The translations under genes and the position numbers were made by a program. A DNA stretch of 57,577 nt from NCBI GenBank assembly GCA_945870785.1, contig CAMBTK010000004.1, forward strand, positions 1 through 57,577, read 5' to 3'. Position 1 is the first letter of the stretch. Every line of letters begins with the position of its first letter. The notes under the pieces are model-generated. The model searched no databases and was not told where the DNA came from. It saw nothing but the letters and a program-made list of their open reading frames with translations. Source of the stretch: Sulfurimonas crateris. Lineage in GTDB: Bacteria; Campylobacterota; Campylobacteria; Campylobacterales; Sulfurimonadaceae. Shown here one piece after another: positions 26,021-34,021 of this stretch.

Positions 26021-26749
26021 TTAGCGCAACGAGTTTACAATTTTATCTCTTAAAAATTGCGGAAGCATCTTTAGAGCAGAGATGATTAAATAAAATCTAA
26101 GCGGAAAAGCATAGAGAGTTTTCTCTTTTTTAATCGCCTCATAAATTCTCTTTGCCCCACTTTTTGTATCAAGAAAAAATGGCATCTTAAAGCTGTTTTT
26201 ATCTGTCATCTCACTCTTTATAAACCCAGGCAAGATATTTATAACCTTTATCCCATCATTTTTATATTTGTATCTAATGCCCTCTGCATAGGCATTAAGA
26301 GCTCTTTTTGAGGAGCTGTAAGCAACTGAAGTTGGCATAGATATAAGTGAAGCCAAAGATGAGATAAAGATGATTTTTCCACTCTTTTTGGCTTTAAATT
26401 GTGGTAAAAGCACTTCTAGGATAGCGTGGTTTGAGAGAAGATTTATATCATATAGTTTTTTAAAGTCACTAAAAGGGGTTATTTCTAAAGAGTGCCCAAG
26501 AGATGCACCAGCATTGAGTATTACCATGTCAATGTCATTCAAACTCTTTATCTTATCTTGCAAGAGTTCAAAATCAGTTACATCTGCAACAATAATTTCA
26601 ACGCTTTTTGCGTCAAGTAGCTCTGATTTTAACTTAAGAAGTCTATCTTCTCTTCTAGCAAGTAGGGTTAAAGAGTTTCCATCTTTAGCGTAAAGCCTTG
26701 CCAACTCTTCGCCAATTCCACTACTTGCTCCAGTAATAAGAATATTCAA
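26021..26749 (-). CDS. Short-chain dehydrogenase/reductase
   Basis: 242 aa. Classical SDR: the nucleotide site is TGASSGIGEELAR, followed by the NAG-type motif LNAGASLG, the catalytic Ser in IFISSLASL and YSSSKRAL (YxxxK). A hydrophobic C-terminal segment (FPLRFYLIISALKMLPQFL) suggests loose membrane association, as in SDRs acting on lipids. The substrate is unknown. It follows hom with a 6-nt gap, so the two are likely co-transcribed. Confidence 0.85.
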   Translation of the reverse strand: MNILITGASSGIGEELARLYAKDGNSLTLLARREDRLLKLKSELLDAKSVEIIVADVTDFELLQDKIKSLNDIDMVILNAGASLGHSLEITPFSDFKKLYDINLLSNHAILEVLLPQFKAKKSGKIIFISSLASLISMPTSVAYSSSKRALNAYAEGIRYKYKNDGIKVINILPGFIKSEMTDKNSFKMPFFLDTKSGAKRIYEAIKKEKTLYAFPLRFYLIISALKMLPQFLRDKIVNSLR

Positions 26750-26755
26750 ATTATT

Positions 26756-28018
26756 TTAAACTATCCTAATCATTACAGGCTTTAAGTTAACAAACTCAAG
26801 TCCCTCTAATGATGAGATAAGGTTTTGAATATCATGCTCGTAAGCCTTATGAGTGGAGATTAATAGGTTTGCACTGTCGTGTGAAGATTGTCTTTGTAGA
26901 ATTGCCTCTATTGATATAGAGTTCTCTTCAAATACCTTTGTAATTCGTGCTAAAACACCAATTTTATCAGATACATTTATACGCAGATAATATTTTGACT
27001 CTATATCCCCAGCTGCCCTAAGCGTAAGTTTGCCCTCCATCGGTCTGTCAAAGCCCAACATTGGTTTACTTTTTCCACTTCTTGCTATGTCTATAATATT
27101 TGCAACAACAGCACTAGCAGTTGCATCGCCACCAGCTCCAGCACCATAATATAGTGTCTCGCCAACTTTGTCACCAACTACGCTAATGGCATTCATAACA
27201 CCATCTATCTTTGCAATCATCGCATCTTTTTTTATCAAAGAGGCATGAACTCTAAGCTCAACTTCACTCTTGTCTTTTTTTGCAATTCCAAGAAGTTTGA
27301 TAACATATCCAAACTCTTTGGCAAAGGCTATATCATCTTTAGAGATATTTTCTATCCCCTCTATCAATATATCCTCTGGTTTTGCATCTATCCCATAAGC
27401 TATACTAGCTAGGATAAGAAGTTTATGCGCTGTATCAAACCCGCCTACATCAAAAGTTGGATCTGCCTCTGCATAACCCAGCTCTTGTGCCTCTTTGAGG
27501 ATAACATCATAAGCGACACTATCATTTGTCATCTTCGTGAGCATATAGTTACATGTACCATTCATGATACCCATGATAGACTCTATATGATTCGCAGATA
27601 GCCCATCACGCAGAGCATTTATGATTGGGATACCACCAGCAACACTTGCCTCATACTCAAAAGCTATATCTTTTGCGATGTCTGCTAGTTCATAACGATG
27701 GTAAGCAAGTAGTGCTTTATTTGCAGTAACAACAGCTTTTTTATTTTTAAGAGCTTTCTTTACAACTTCAAGGGGCTCTTCTACTCCACCCATAAGCTCA
27801 ACAACAATATCAATCTCTGCATCATCTAAGATGTCATCAACGTTATCGCTTATTTTTATTCCCAAAGAGCTTCTATCTTTGTTAATATTTTTTACAACTC
27901 CGCTTTTTACAACTATATCAACACCAGCACGAGCTGAAATTACATCGGCATTCTCTCTTAAGATATTTACAACACTGCTTCCAACAGTGCCTACACCGAT
28001 TATTCCAACTTTTATCAT
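26756..28018 (-). CDS. hom: Homoserine dehydrogenase
   Basis: 420 aa, monofunctional. NAD(P) motif GVGTVGSSV, the ELMGGVEEP segment, the substrate loop ASVAGGIPIINALRDGLSAN, the catalytic region AEADPTFDVGGFDTAHKL, and a C-terminal ACT domain (about residues 350-420) for allosteric control by threonine. It reduces aspartate semialdehyde to homoserine for threonine and methionine. It lies 26 nt after the aminotransferase gene. Confidence 0.96.
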   Translation of the reverse strand: MIKVGIIGVGTVGSSVVNILRENADVISARAGVDIVVKSGVVKNINKDRSSLGIKISDNVDDILDDAEIDIVVELMGGVEEPLEVVKKALKNKKAVVTANKALLAYHRYELADIAKDIAFEYEASVAGGIPIINALRDGLSANHIESIMGIMNGTCNYMLTKMTNDSVAYDVILKEAQELGYAEADPTFDVGGFDTAHKLLILASIAYGIDAKPEDILIEGIENISKDDIAFAKEFGYVIKLLGIAKKDKSEVELRVHASLIKKDAMIAKIDGVMNAISVVGDKVGETLYYGAGAGGDATASAVVANIIDIARSGKSKPMLGFDRPMEGKLTLRAAGDIESKYYLRINVSDKIGVLARITKVFEENSISIEAILQRQSSHDSANLLISTHKAYEHDIQNLISSLEGLEFVNLKPVMIRIV

Positions 28019-28044
28019 GCTACTTCTCCATCTCTGTGTTATTT

Positions 28045-29262
28045 TTACGCTTTGTCTTGAAACTGCTTTAAAAACTCTTTGATATTTCTTGCTGCTTGAC
28101 GAATACGGTTATCATTTTCTATAAGCGCGATACGAACATACTCATCCCCGTAAACACCAAAACCAATACCTGGAGCAACTGCAACACCAGCCTCTTTAAG
28201 AAGTTTTTTTGAAAACTCCAAAGAGCCTAAATGAAGACAGTAATCAGGAATTTTTGCCCAAACAAACATACTTGCTTGATTTTTTTTGATATGCCAACCA
28301 GCTCTATCAAATGCGTCAAGAAGAACTTCTTGACGGTGGTTGTACTTGTCTGTTATATCTTTTACACACTGCTGATCGCCATTTAACGCGATAGTAGCAG
28401 CAACTTGGATAGGCGTAAACATTCCATAATCCAACCATGATTTTATCTTTTGAAGTGCGCCAATAAGCTTTTTGTTTCCTACAAAGAAACCAACACGCCA
28501 ACCTGCCATGTTATAGCTTTTTGAGAGCGTAAAACTCTCAACTGCTACATCCTTAGCACCTTCAACACTCATAATAGATGGAGTTACATAACCATCAAAA
28601 GTGATATCTCCATAAGCTATATCACTGATAACATAAAATCTTTTCTCTTTTGCCATTGCAACAAGACGTACATAAAAATCTTGTGTTACCGTTGCTGTAG
28701 TCGGATTGTGTGGAAAGTTTACCAAAACATATTTTGGCTTAGGAGATGACTCCTTAAAAACTCTATCTAAATCTTCAAAGAACTTATCTTCGTTTAGCTT
28801 ATAATCTTCATCAAACTCAATTCCAAATTTTGCAACATTTCCTCCTGCAAGAATGAAAGAGTACTCATGTATAGGATATGTAGGGTCTGGCACTATTGCG
28901 ACATCTCCAGGATTTGTGATAGCATAAGCGAGGTGTGCGTAACCCTCTTTTGAGCCCATAGTAGCGACACACTCAGTAGAAGGGTCTAAGTCGCAGTCAT
29001 ATCTTCTTTTATACCAATCAGCAATCGCCAACAAAAGTTTTGGAATACCTTTTGAAACAGAGTATCCATGTGTTCTTGTCTTTTGTGCAGACTCTATTAG
29101 CTTCTCTCTAATATGTTCTGGGGTGTCGCCATCTGGATTTCCCATAGAAAAATCAATAACATCAACACCAGCTCTTCTCTCAGCCATCTTAAGCTCATTT
29201 ACCTCAGCAAAAACGTACTTTGGCAACCTTTTCATTCTATCAAACTGTATCTCATCAAACAT
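28045..29262 (-). CDS. Class I/II aminotransferase, AlaC-like
   Basis: 405 aa PLP enzyme. The N-terminus (RLPKYVFAEVNELKMAERR, DFSMGNPDGDTPEHI) closely follows E. coli AlaC, the glutamate-pyruvate aminotransferase, and less closely aspartate or LL-diaminopimelate aminotransferases. Other landmarks are NFPHNPTTATV, the YGDITFDG cofactor contact, the PLP lysine in TLSKSYNMAGWRVGF and the arginine in YVRIALIEN. It precedes hom, so a role in aspartate-family metabolism is also possible. Substrate assignment is tentative. Confidence 0.83.
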   Translation of the reverse strand: MFDEIQFDRMKRLPKYVFAEVNELKMAERRAGVDVIDFSMGNPDGDTPEHIREKLIESAQKTRTHGYSVSKGIPKLLLAIADWYKRRYDCDLDPSTECVATMGSKEGYAHLAYAITNPGDVAIVPDPTYPIHEYSFILAGGNVAKFGIEFDEDYKLNEDKFFEDLDRVFKESSPKPKYVLVNFPHNPTTATVTQDFYVRLVAMAKEKRFYVISDIAYGDITFDGYVTPSIMSVEGAKDVAVESFTLSKSYNMAGWRVGFFVGNKKLIGALQKIKSWLDYGMFTPIQVAATIALNGDQQCVKDITDKYNHRQEVLLDAFDRAGWHIKKNQASMFVWAKIPDYCLHLGSLEFSKKLLKEAGVAVAPGIGFGVYGDEYVRIALIENDNRIRQAARNIKEFLKQFQDKA

Positions 29263-29290
29263 GATTTTTCCTACTCAAATAATTAACGAC

Positions 29291-29306
29291 ATTCTATCAA
29301 AAAAAA
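29291..29306 (-). promoter_or_regulatory. Promoter of the aminotransferase-hom unit
   Basis: On the minus strand TTTTTTTTGATAGAAT is an extended T-rich -10 with TAGAAT at 29296-29291, 28 nt before the start codon. Confidence 0.5.
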
Positions 29307-29336
29307 TTTAGAATTTAGTTTATCGTATCCTTAACT

Positions 29337-30158
29337 TTATCTCTCTACTGGCAATAAAATCAGGTCATCTTTGATATTTTTTAGCGTGTAAATATCTGAT
29401 ATTTTTATATAGTGGGCATCACTATCAATATCTAGAGTTATATTTGTTTTTTTTGTATCTAGTTTTATTACACTAAGAAGATTTAATGACTTATCATAAA
29501 ACGCGATGTATGGGTACCACTCATTTCTCACTGAACTCTTAATATCAAGTGTTTGTACTTTTGAAACATCGAGCCAATAAGCATAAAGCGAACGTTTTAG
29601 ACTAAATTCAACTCCGCCCTCTAGCTCACTTACATTTAGCCTTGCATTTTGCATATCTATAACATATGCCCAATCACTCTCATTCTCACGTACAACGTCA
29701 CTGATTTCACAACCATTTTTTTTGAGTTCTTGAGAGAGGATTATAGGGTCTGCTGCATACTCTGATGTAAGATTTATTTTCCATACAAACTCAGTTCCAT
29801 CAAAGCTAGACTCTTTTGTTACATATTTGTAATAACCTATATTTTGAAGAGCGTCACTCATAATTTTTATAAAAAACAGGTCCTCTCCAGTAGTCTTAAA
29901 ACTTATGTTTATATCACGAGGTTTTTGAAAAAATAGATTTAAAATACCATTTTCTTTTAACGTTTTTATAACTTTAATGGAATCAACCGCTCCATCACTA
30001 TTATAAAATTCACTCTTTGGTGAGAAGATAGTCTCTATAAAAGCTCTATCTTTAGTAAATGTTTTTGGATTTACTAAATTTTGAATTTTTTTTATAAGAA
30101 GATCTTGTGCATTTAAAGAGAAGAAGAAAAACGCTAGTAGAAAAAATATTTTTACCAT
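29337..30158 (-). CDS. Conserved-looking periplasmic protein of unknown function
   Basis: 273 aa. Strong signal peptide, residues 1-17 (FFLLAFFFFSLNA). The rest is soluble, mixed alpha/beta, with one Cys (KKNGCEIS). No known motif was recognised. It overlaps the RodZ-like gene by 7 bp, so the two are coupled and probably act together at the cell envelope. From memory, Campylobacter has a periplasmic protein gene at the equivalent place between the aminotransferase and membrane protein genes. Confidence 0.72.
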   Translation of the reverse strand: MVKIFFLLAFFFFSLNAQDLLIKKIQNLVNPKTFTKDRAFIETIFSPKSEFYNSDGAVDSIKVIKTLKENGILNLFFQKPRDINISFKTTGEDLFFIKIMSDALQNIGYYKYVTKESSFDGTEFVWKINLTSEYAADPIILSQELKKNGCEISDVVRENESDWAYVIDMQNARLNVSELEGGVEFSLKRSLYAYWLDVSKVQTLDIKSSVRNEWYPYIAFYDKSLNLLSVIKLDTKKTNITLDIDSDAHYIKISDIYTLKNIKDDLILLPVER

Positions 30159-31048
30159 ATTTTACCGCTGTTTAACTCTTTAAACTCATCTAAATTTAGC
30201 TCTTTTAATTCGCCGCTCTTATATATAAACCTTAAGTTCTTTGTTGTTTTGTACTGCTGAAGTTTACCGTTTGCTTCTATATCTAAATGTCCGTGTCCAA
30301 ATGTAAGAAGCCAATCTTTAGTAGAATCCAAAGATAGCTCATCCAAAGAGACTGTCTGACTTTTTTTACCAGTTGATAAATCGATATAACCTATCCAGAG
30401 TTTACTTTTTGGGGTAATTTTAAGAGATGCGCCTTTAGCTTCTGATTGTAAAGGAGTTTTTTCTTGCACTGTTTCTTTTACAGCTTCCTCTTTTTTTTCA
30501 TCTGTTATCTCTTGTGTTTTTGTTTGAATAACTTCTTCTATCTCTTCTACTTGAGTATTATTTTGCTCTAAAGCAGAGCTATTTTCATCTATATTTGTAA
30601 GATTTTCTTCGCTTGCAACTAATGATTCGTTACTCTCTTGAACAACACTCTCAACTTTTGAGATTTCATTTTCTACTGCTAACTCTTCTTGGGCAACATT
30701 GGTGCTTAAATACGCAAACAAAACAAAAAGCACAACGCCTAGAATTATGTATAAAAAGGTTAATTTTCTTTTTTTATTATCTGCTAAAAAAATATTTGTT
30801 GCTGCAATCTCAGGTTTTGTATATTTTGAAAAAAACTCAAAATGCTCTTTTGATTTTAGTTTTAACTCACTCAAATCAACGCCGTACTCTCTCTCAAGTA
30901 TTGATAAAAATCCAACAACTTGAACGCTATTGTTCATCTCCTCGAAATTTTCTTGAAAGATACTCTCTAAATGCCCTCTTGATATATGAGTATCCTCATG
31001 AATTTTCTGAACACCAATACTCTTTAATTTATCAATAGCGCTACTCAT
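30152..31048 (-). CDS. RodZ-like cytoskeletal membrane protein
   Basis: 298 aa. Residues about 5-65 match the RodZ-type helix-turn-helix (EDTHISRGHLESIFQENF, VVGFLSILEREYGVDLSEL). A basic linker precedes a single membrane helix (about 95-115). A long acidic low-complexity periplasmic linker (about 118-205, Glu/Asn/Thr rich) leads to a small C-terminal beta domain (LWIGYIDLSTGKKSQ) like the DUF4115 end of RodZ. RodZ ties MreB filaments to the wall machinery. It overlaps rlmB by 4 bp and the periplasmic-protein gene by 7 bp. The family assignment is by pattern, not alignment score. Confidence 0.66.
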   Translation of the reverse strand: MSSAIDKLKSIGVQKIHEDTHISRGHLESIFQENFEEMNNSVQVVGFLSILEREYGVDLSELKLKSKEHFEFFSKYTKPEIAATNIFLADNKKRKLTFLYIILGVVLFVLFAYLSTNVAQEELAVENEISKVESVVQESNESLVASEENLTNIDENSSALEQNNTQVEEIEEVIQTKTQEITDEKKEEAVKETVQEKTPLQSEAKGASLKITPKSKLWIGYIDLSTGKKSQTVSLDELSLDSTKDWLLTFGHGHLDIEANGKLQQYKTTKNLRFIYKSGELKELNLDEFKELNSGKIW

Positions 31049-31725
31049 TTTCTCATCCTATCCATCAAAATAGCTCCAGCAACGCTGACATTTAAAGAGT
31101 CAAACTCATGTGACATTTTTATACTGACAACTTCATCAAGTTTTGAGCTTACCCTTTGAGTGAGCCCCTCCCCTTCACTGCCTAAGAAAAGTGCTCTCTT
31201 TTGTTTAACTTCAACATCACGAATATCTTTTGCGCCCATATCTGCGCCATATGTGGTAAATCCAGACATCTTAAGATCATTTAAAACATCAAGGACATTT
31301 TGCTCAATTGCAAAAGGCATATCAAACAGCGCTCCAGTACTTGTTCTTACAATTGCCTCAAGAGGAAGTGATTTCACTCCACAAGCAATTACACCATCCA
31401 CACCTAAAGCGTATGCGGTTCTAATGATTGCGCCAATGTTACCAACATCAGTAAGCCCCGACAAAACAAGTACAAACTCATAATTTAAAAATGTTTTGTA
31501 ATTATGAAGAGCGTACTCATCTACATCTGCTAATATACCTTGATGTGAAGCATTTTTACACATCTTACCAGCCGCATCAGAGGGAATTCTCTTTATCTCA
31601 AAACCCATTTTCATCAGGCGTGAGTACTCTTTTTTTTCCATCTCTTTTGCAAGATAAAGTCTCTTTATCTTGTTTGGATGATTTTGTATAATATAGTTTA
31701 TTGGTTGTTTCGCGTAAATTAACAT
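31045..31725 (-). CDS. rlmB: TrmH-type 2'-O-ribose methyltransferase, RlmB-like
   Basis: 226 aa. SPOUT-class knot motifs are visible: GLTDVGNIGAIIRTAYALG (motif 1), LGSEGEGLTQR (motif 2) and SLNVSVAGAILMDRM (motif 3). An N-terminal substrate-binding domain (residues 1-75) is present, as in RlmB, which methylates G2251 of 23S rRNA. Another rRNA or tRNA target is possible. It is followed by the RodZ-like gene with 4-bp overlap and lies 39 nt after rsmI. Confidence 0.85.
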   Translation of the reverse strand: MLIYAKQPINYIIQNHPNKIKRLYLAKEMEKKEYSRLMKMGFEIKRIPSDAAGKMCKNASHQGILADVDEYALHNYKTFLNYEFVLVLSGLTDVGNIGAIIRTAYALGVDGVIACGVKSLPLEAIVRTSTGALFDMPFAIEQNVLDVLNDLKMSGFTTYGADMGAKDIRDVEVKQKRALFLGSEGEGLTQRVSSKLDEVVSIKMSHEFDSLNVSVAGAILMDRMRK

Positions 31726-31764
31726 GTAGGCATTTTATCCAAAATTATTAAAATAGTGTGCATT

Positions 31765-32580
31765 TTAGAGATGCAACAATCTCTCGTAACACACTTTTGT
31801 ATTCTCACCAGTGATTTTAGAAATTAGCTTTGCTTGAACTTTCTTTGGCAAGTCAAGCTCTAAAATATCCCTCTGGCTAATTGCAGAGCTGTTTTGTCCC
31901 TCGTTTGCTTGGATTACTACAACCCACTCGCCTCTTAGATTTTCATTTACTTTTTCTTTAACCTCTAGCGCTGTTCCAAAATAGTATCGCTGGTATTTTT
32001 TAGTAAGCTCTTTTGCTAAAAATATTTTTCGTAAAGGCTCTTCTGCTGATAGTTCATTTAAAAGTTTATCAAGCCTATGTGGCGATTCGTAAACAATAGT
32101 CGTAAATCCGCTACTAAGTGCGCCTTGAAGTGAAATTTCTCTATCTTTACCTTTATGTGGCAAAAATCCCCAAAAAAGCATTTTTGTATCTACAAAACCA
32201 CTTGCTACAAATGCGGTTAACAGCGCATTTGCCCCTGGTAAAACATCATATTTTACTCCATTGTCTTGAGCATATCTAACTAGAGCTTGTCCAGGGTCGC
32301 TAATGCCAGGCATACCTGCATCACTTGCATAGATAACATTTTCATCAAAAAAAGATGGGTCAAGTTTTTCTATAAACTCTTTTTCATTGTGGGAGTGGAG
32401 TGAGATAAAATTTTGTTCTTCTTTAAAAGTAGTGTTGTATCGTTCTTTGAGGATTTGGATAAGTTTTTTTGTGACTCTTGTGTCTTCACAAAGAAGTGTG
32501 TCAGCGTTACTTAGAGCTTCGATAGCTCTAAGTGATATGTCGCCTATATTTCCAATTGGAGTTGGAACTAATGTAAGCAA
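31765..32580 (-). CDS. rsmI: 16S rRNA C1402 2'-O-methyltransferase
   Basis: 271 aa. Tetrapyrrole-methylase fold with the RsmI opening LTLVPTPIGNIGDISLRAIE, followed by LLCEDTRVTKKL, SDAGMPGISDPG, LPGANALLTAFVASG, FWGFLPHKGKDR and YESPHRLDKLL. It methylates the ribose of C1402 in the ribosomal decoding centre. It follows rpmE after 12 nt. Confidence 0.95.
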   Translation of the reverse strand: MLTLVPTPIGNIGDISLRAIEALSNADTLLCEDTRVTKKLIQILKERYNTTFKEEQNFISLHSHNEKEFIEKLDPSFFDENVIYASDAGMPGISDPGQALVRYAQDNGVKYDVLPGANALLTAFVASGFVDTKMLFWGFLPHKGKDREISLQGALSSGFTTIVYESPHRLDKLLNELSAEEPLRKIFLAKELTKKYQRYYFGTALEVKEKVNENLRGEWVVVIQANEGQNSSAISQRDILELDLPKKVQAKLISKITGENTKVCYERLLHL

Positions 32581-32592
32581 GAAAAATCTTGA

Positions 32593-32793
32593 CTAGTTTT
32601 GAGCGTAACGCTTCTTGAACTTATCAATTCTTCCAGCAGTATCTACCATTCTCTCAGAACCTGTAAAGAACGGGTGACACTCATTACAGATGTCGATTCT
32701 CATCTCATCTTTTTGGCCTTCAGTTACAAAACTGTTTCCACATGAACATGTAACAGTACACGCTACTAATTTTGGGTGAATATCTTTTTTCAT
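32593..32793 (-). CDS. rpmE: 50S ribosomal protein L31 (zinc-binding type)
   Basis: 66 aa. It keeps the four zinc cysteines (TCSCGN and CNECHPFF, with C12 or C16 region and C35/C38), so it is the C+ form that can store zinc. Starts [16 protein letters not shown]. First gene of the rpmE-rsmI-rlmB run. Its leader contains a hairpin described separately. Confidence 0.97.
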   Translation of the reverse strand: MKKDIHPKLVACTVTCSCGNSFVTEGQKDEMRIDICNECHPFFTGSERMVDTAGRIDKFKKRYAQN

Positions 32794-32842
32794 TTTTTTG
32801 CCTTTTGATACTCGGTAATTTGCGAATATCTATATATTTTTT

Positions 32843-32864
32843 AAATCCGTATGAGGGCGGATTT
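32843..32864 (-). promoter_or_regulatory. Hairpin in the rpmE 5' leader, possible L31 autoregulatory element
   Basis: On the minus strand AAATCCG pairs with CGGATTT around the 8-nt loop CCCTCATA. It sits about 50 nt upstream of the rpmE start and downstream of the TACAAT promoter at 32880-32875. No T-run follows on the minus strand (it is A-rich), so it is not a terminator. Leaders that bind L31 are known from other phyla. Confidence 0.4.
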
Positions 32865-32874
32865 TAAGAGTGGC

Positions 32875-32880
32875 ATTGTA
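32875..32880 (-). promoter_or_regulatory. -10 element of rpmE
   Basis: TTGCTACAAT on the minus strand gives TACAAT at 32880-32875. Transcription would start near 32868, leaving a leader of about 75 nt. Confidence 0.5.
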
Positions 32881-32914
32881 GCAAGAATTATCTTAATTTA
32901 AAAATATTGCTACT

Positions 32915-33592
32915 CTAAAGTACAATTTTACTTGCAACTGCCAAGACTGCGCTCTCTGAGCGTAAAACCATTGGAGTATCTAGTCTAAAACTTCCAAGAG
33001 ATTTAAAAAGTTCTCTCTCGTTTGGCGAAAATCCGCCCTCACATCCAATAAGAACAGTTTTTATATCACTATAATCACTTAGCGTATTATCACAAAAATC
33101 AAACACTTTTGTATCTGGATGCTTTGATATAAACTCTTTTACACTCTTGCAACTCTCAAGCTCTATATAGTTACTCCTGCCGCACTGTTGCATCGAGGCT
33201 TCTTGAATTCTCTCAAATCTTTTAAAATCTAATTTAAAGTTTTTTTGGCTTCTCTCACATGAGATAAAAGTTATCGCCTCAACACCTATCTCGCAAAGAG
33301 AAGGAAGCACTTTCTCAATAGAGTTTGAGTCTATCACACACCAGCCTATATGTAGATTTTTTAAGCTTTTTACCTCATTAATCTGAGAAGAGATTAAAAT
33401 AAGTTCAGCACTTCTTGGCTCAACTGTATCTACGCGGTAAGTGTGCAAAAGCTCCAGATTTTCTCTTGTTCTAAAATGTAAAATATCACCCTCTCTATGA
33501 CGGCGTACTTTAATTAGATATTTGTGTAGTTCTGCCCTAACATGGAGCTTCTCTTTACCTGCTTCATCATCAAGTATATATATCACATCCAC
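32915..33592 (-). CDS. rsmE: 16S rRNA m3U1498 methyltransferase
   Basis: 225 aa. N-terminal PUA-like domain (HVRAELHKYLIKVRRHREGD) and a SPOUT methyltransferase domain with the SAM-knot motifs LIGCEGGFSPNERELF and SESAVLAVASKIVL. RsmE methylates N3 of U1498 in 16S rRNA. It overlaps the preceding membrane-protein gene by 10 bp. It appears slightly trimmed at the C-terminus compared with enteric RsmE (about 243 aa). Confidence 0.93.
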   Translation of the reverse strand: MDVIYILDDEAGKEKLHVRAELHKYLIKVRRHREGDILHFRTRENLELLHTYRVDTVEPRSAELILISSQINEVKSLKNLHIGWCVIDSNSIEKVLPSLCEIGVEAITFISCERSQKNFKLDFKRFERIQEASMQQCGRSNYIELESCKSVKEFISKHPDTKVFDFCDNTLSDYSDIKTVLIGCEGGFSPNERELFKSLGSFRLDTPMVLRSESAVLAVASKIVL

Positions 33593-33984
33593 ATCCAGCT
33601 TGATATACTAAGCACAACAAATATCTCTATCAAAAAGATTTTAAGTGCATATTTTTTATGGTTTGCGAACGACTCTTCATCTTTTACGCTTCGTAAGCTC
33701 TTAGAACGCTTTACTTCAAGATAAGTAAGTGCTGTCGCAAAGAGTATCATTACTATATTTTCGATAGTAAAGTTTAGATGCTTCGATGCCATCATAACGA
33801 TACCTGTAAAAATTACCATACCAATAGCAGTTCCAACAATAGGAGTAAAAAGAGAGATAGCTCTTCTATATCTTACGTTGCTTTTTATGCCAAGGAGCAT
33901 TAAAATATTTATCAAAATGACACCTAAAACCGCTATAACGCCCCAGTTATGTGTTACAATACTCATATCATACATTTCATTCAT
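33583..33984 (-). CDS. Small integral membrane protein, unknown function
   Basis: 133 aa with four hydrophobic helices (about 13-33, 45-68, 75-90, 110-131). The connecting loops are basic (KSNVRYRRA, EVKRSKSLRSVKDEE). No cofactor motif is evident. It ends inside the rsmE start (10-bp overlap) and is divergent from moeA with only 37 nt between them. Function unknown. Confidence 0.65.
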   Translation of the reverse strand: MNEMYDMSIVTHNWGVIAVLGVILINILMLLGIKSNVRYRRAISLFTPIVGTAIGMVIFTGIVMMASKHLNFTIENIVMILFATALTYLEVKRSKSLRSVKDEESFANHKKYALKIFLIEIFVVLSISSWMWM

Positions 33985-33994
33985 GCCGAAATGT

Positions 33995-34000
33995 TACAAT
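33995..34000 (+). promoter_or_regulatory. -10 element of moeA
   Basis: TGTTACAAT gives TACAAT at 33995-34000, 21 nt before the moeA ATG at 34022, with AAGAAG as ribosome site. The promoter overlaps the region just upstream of the divergent membrane-protein gene. Confidence 0.5.
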
Positions 34001-34021
34001 AAAAATGCAAAAAGAAGAAAC

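Noticed and set aside
30613..31038. 141-aa open frame on the plus strand
   Set aside because: It is antisense to the RodZ-like gene; composition is Leu/Gln-rich from the reversed acidic linker and there is no ribosome site.
33878..34021. Extension of moeA upstream of 34022
   Set aside because: It runs antisense through the divergent membrane-protein gene and encodes nothing like the MoeA N-terminus; MATSIEDAL at 34022 fits.
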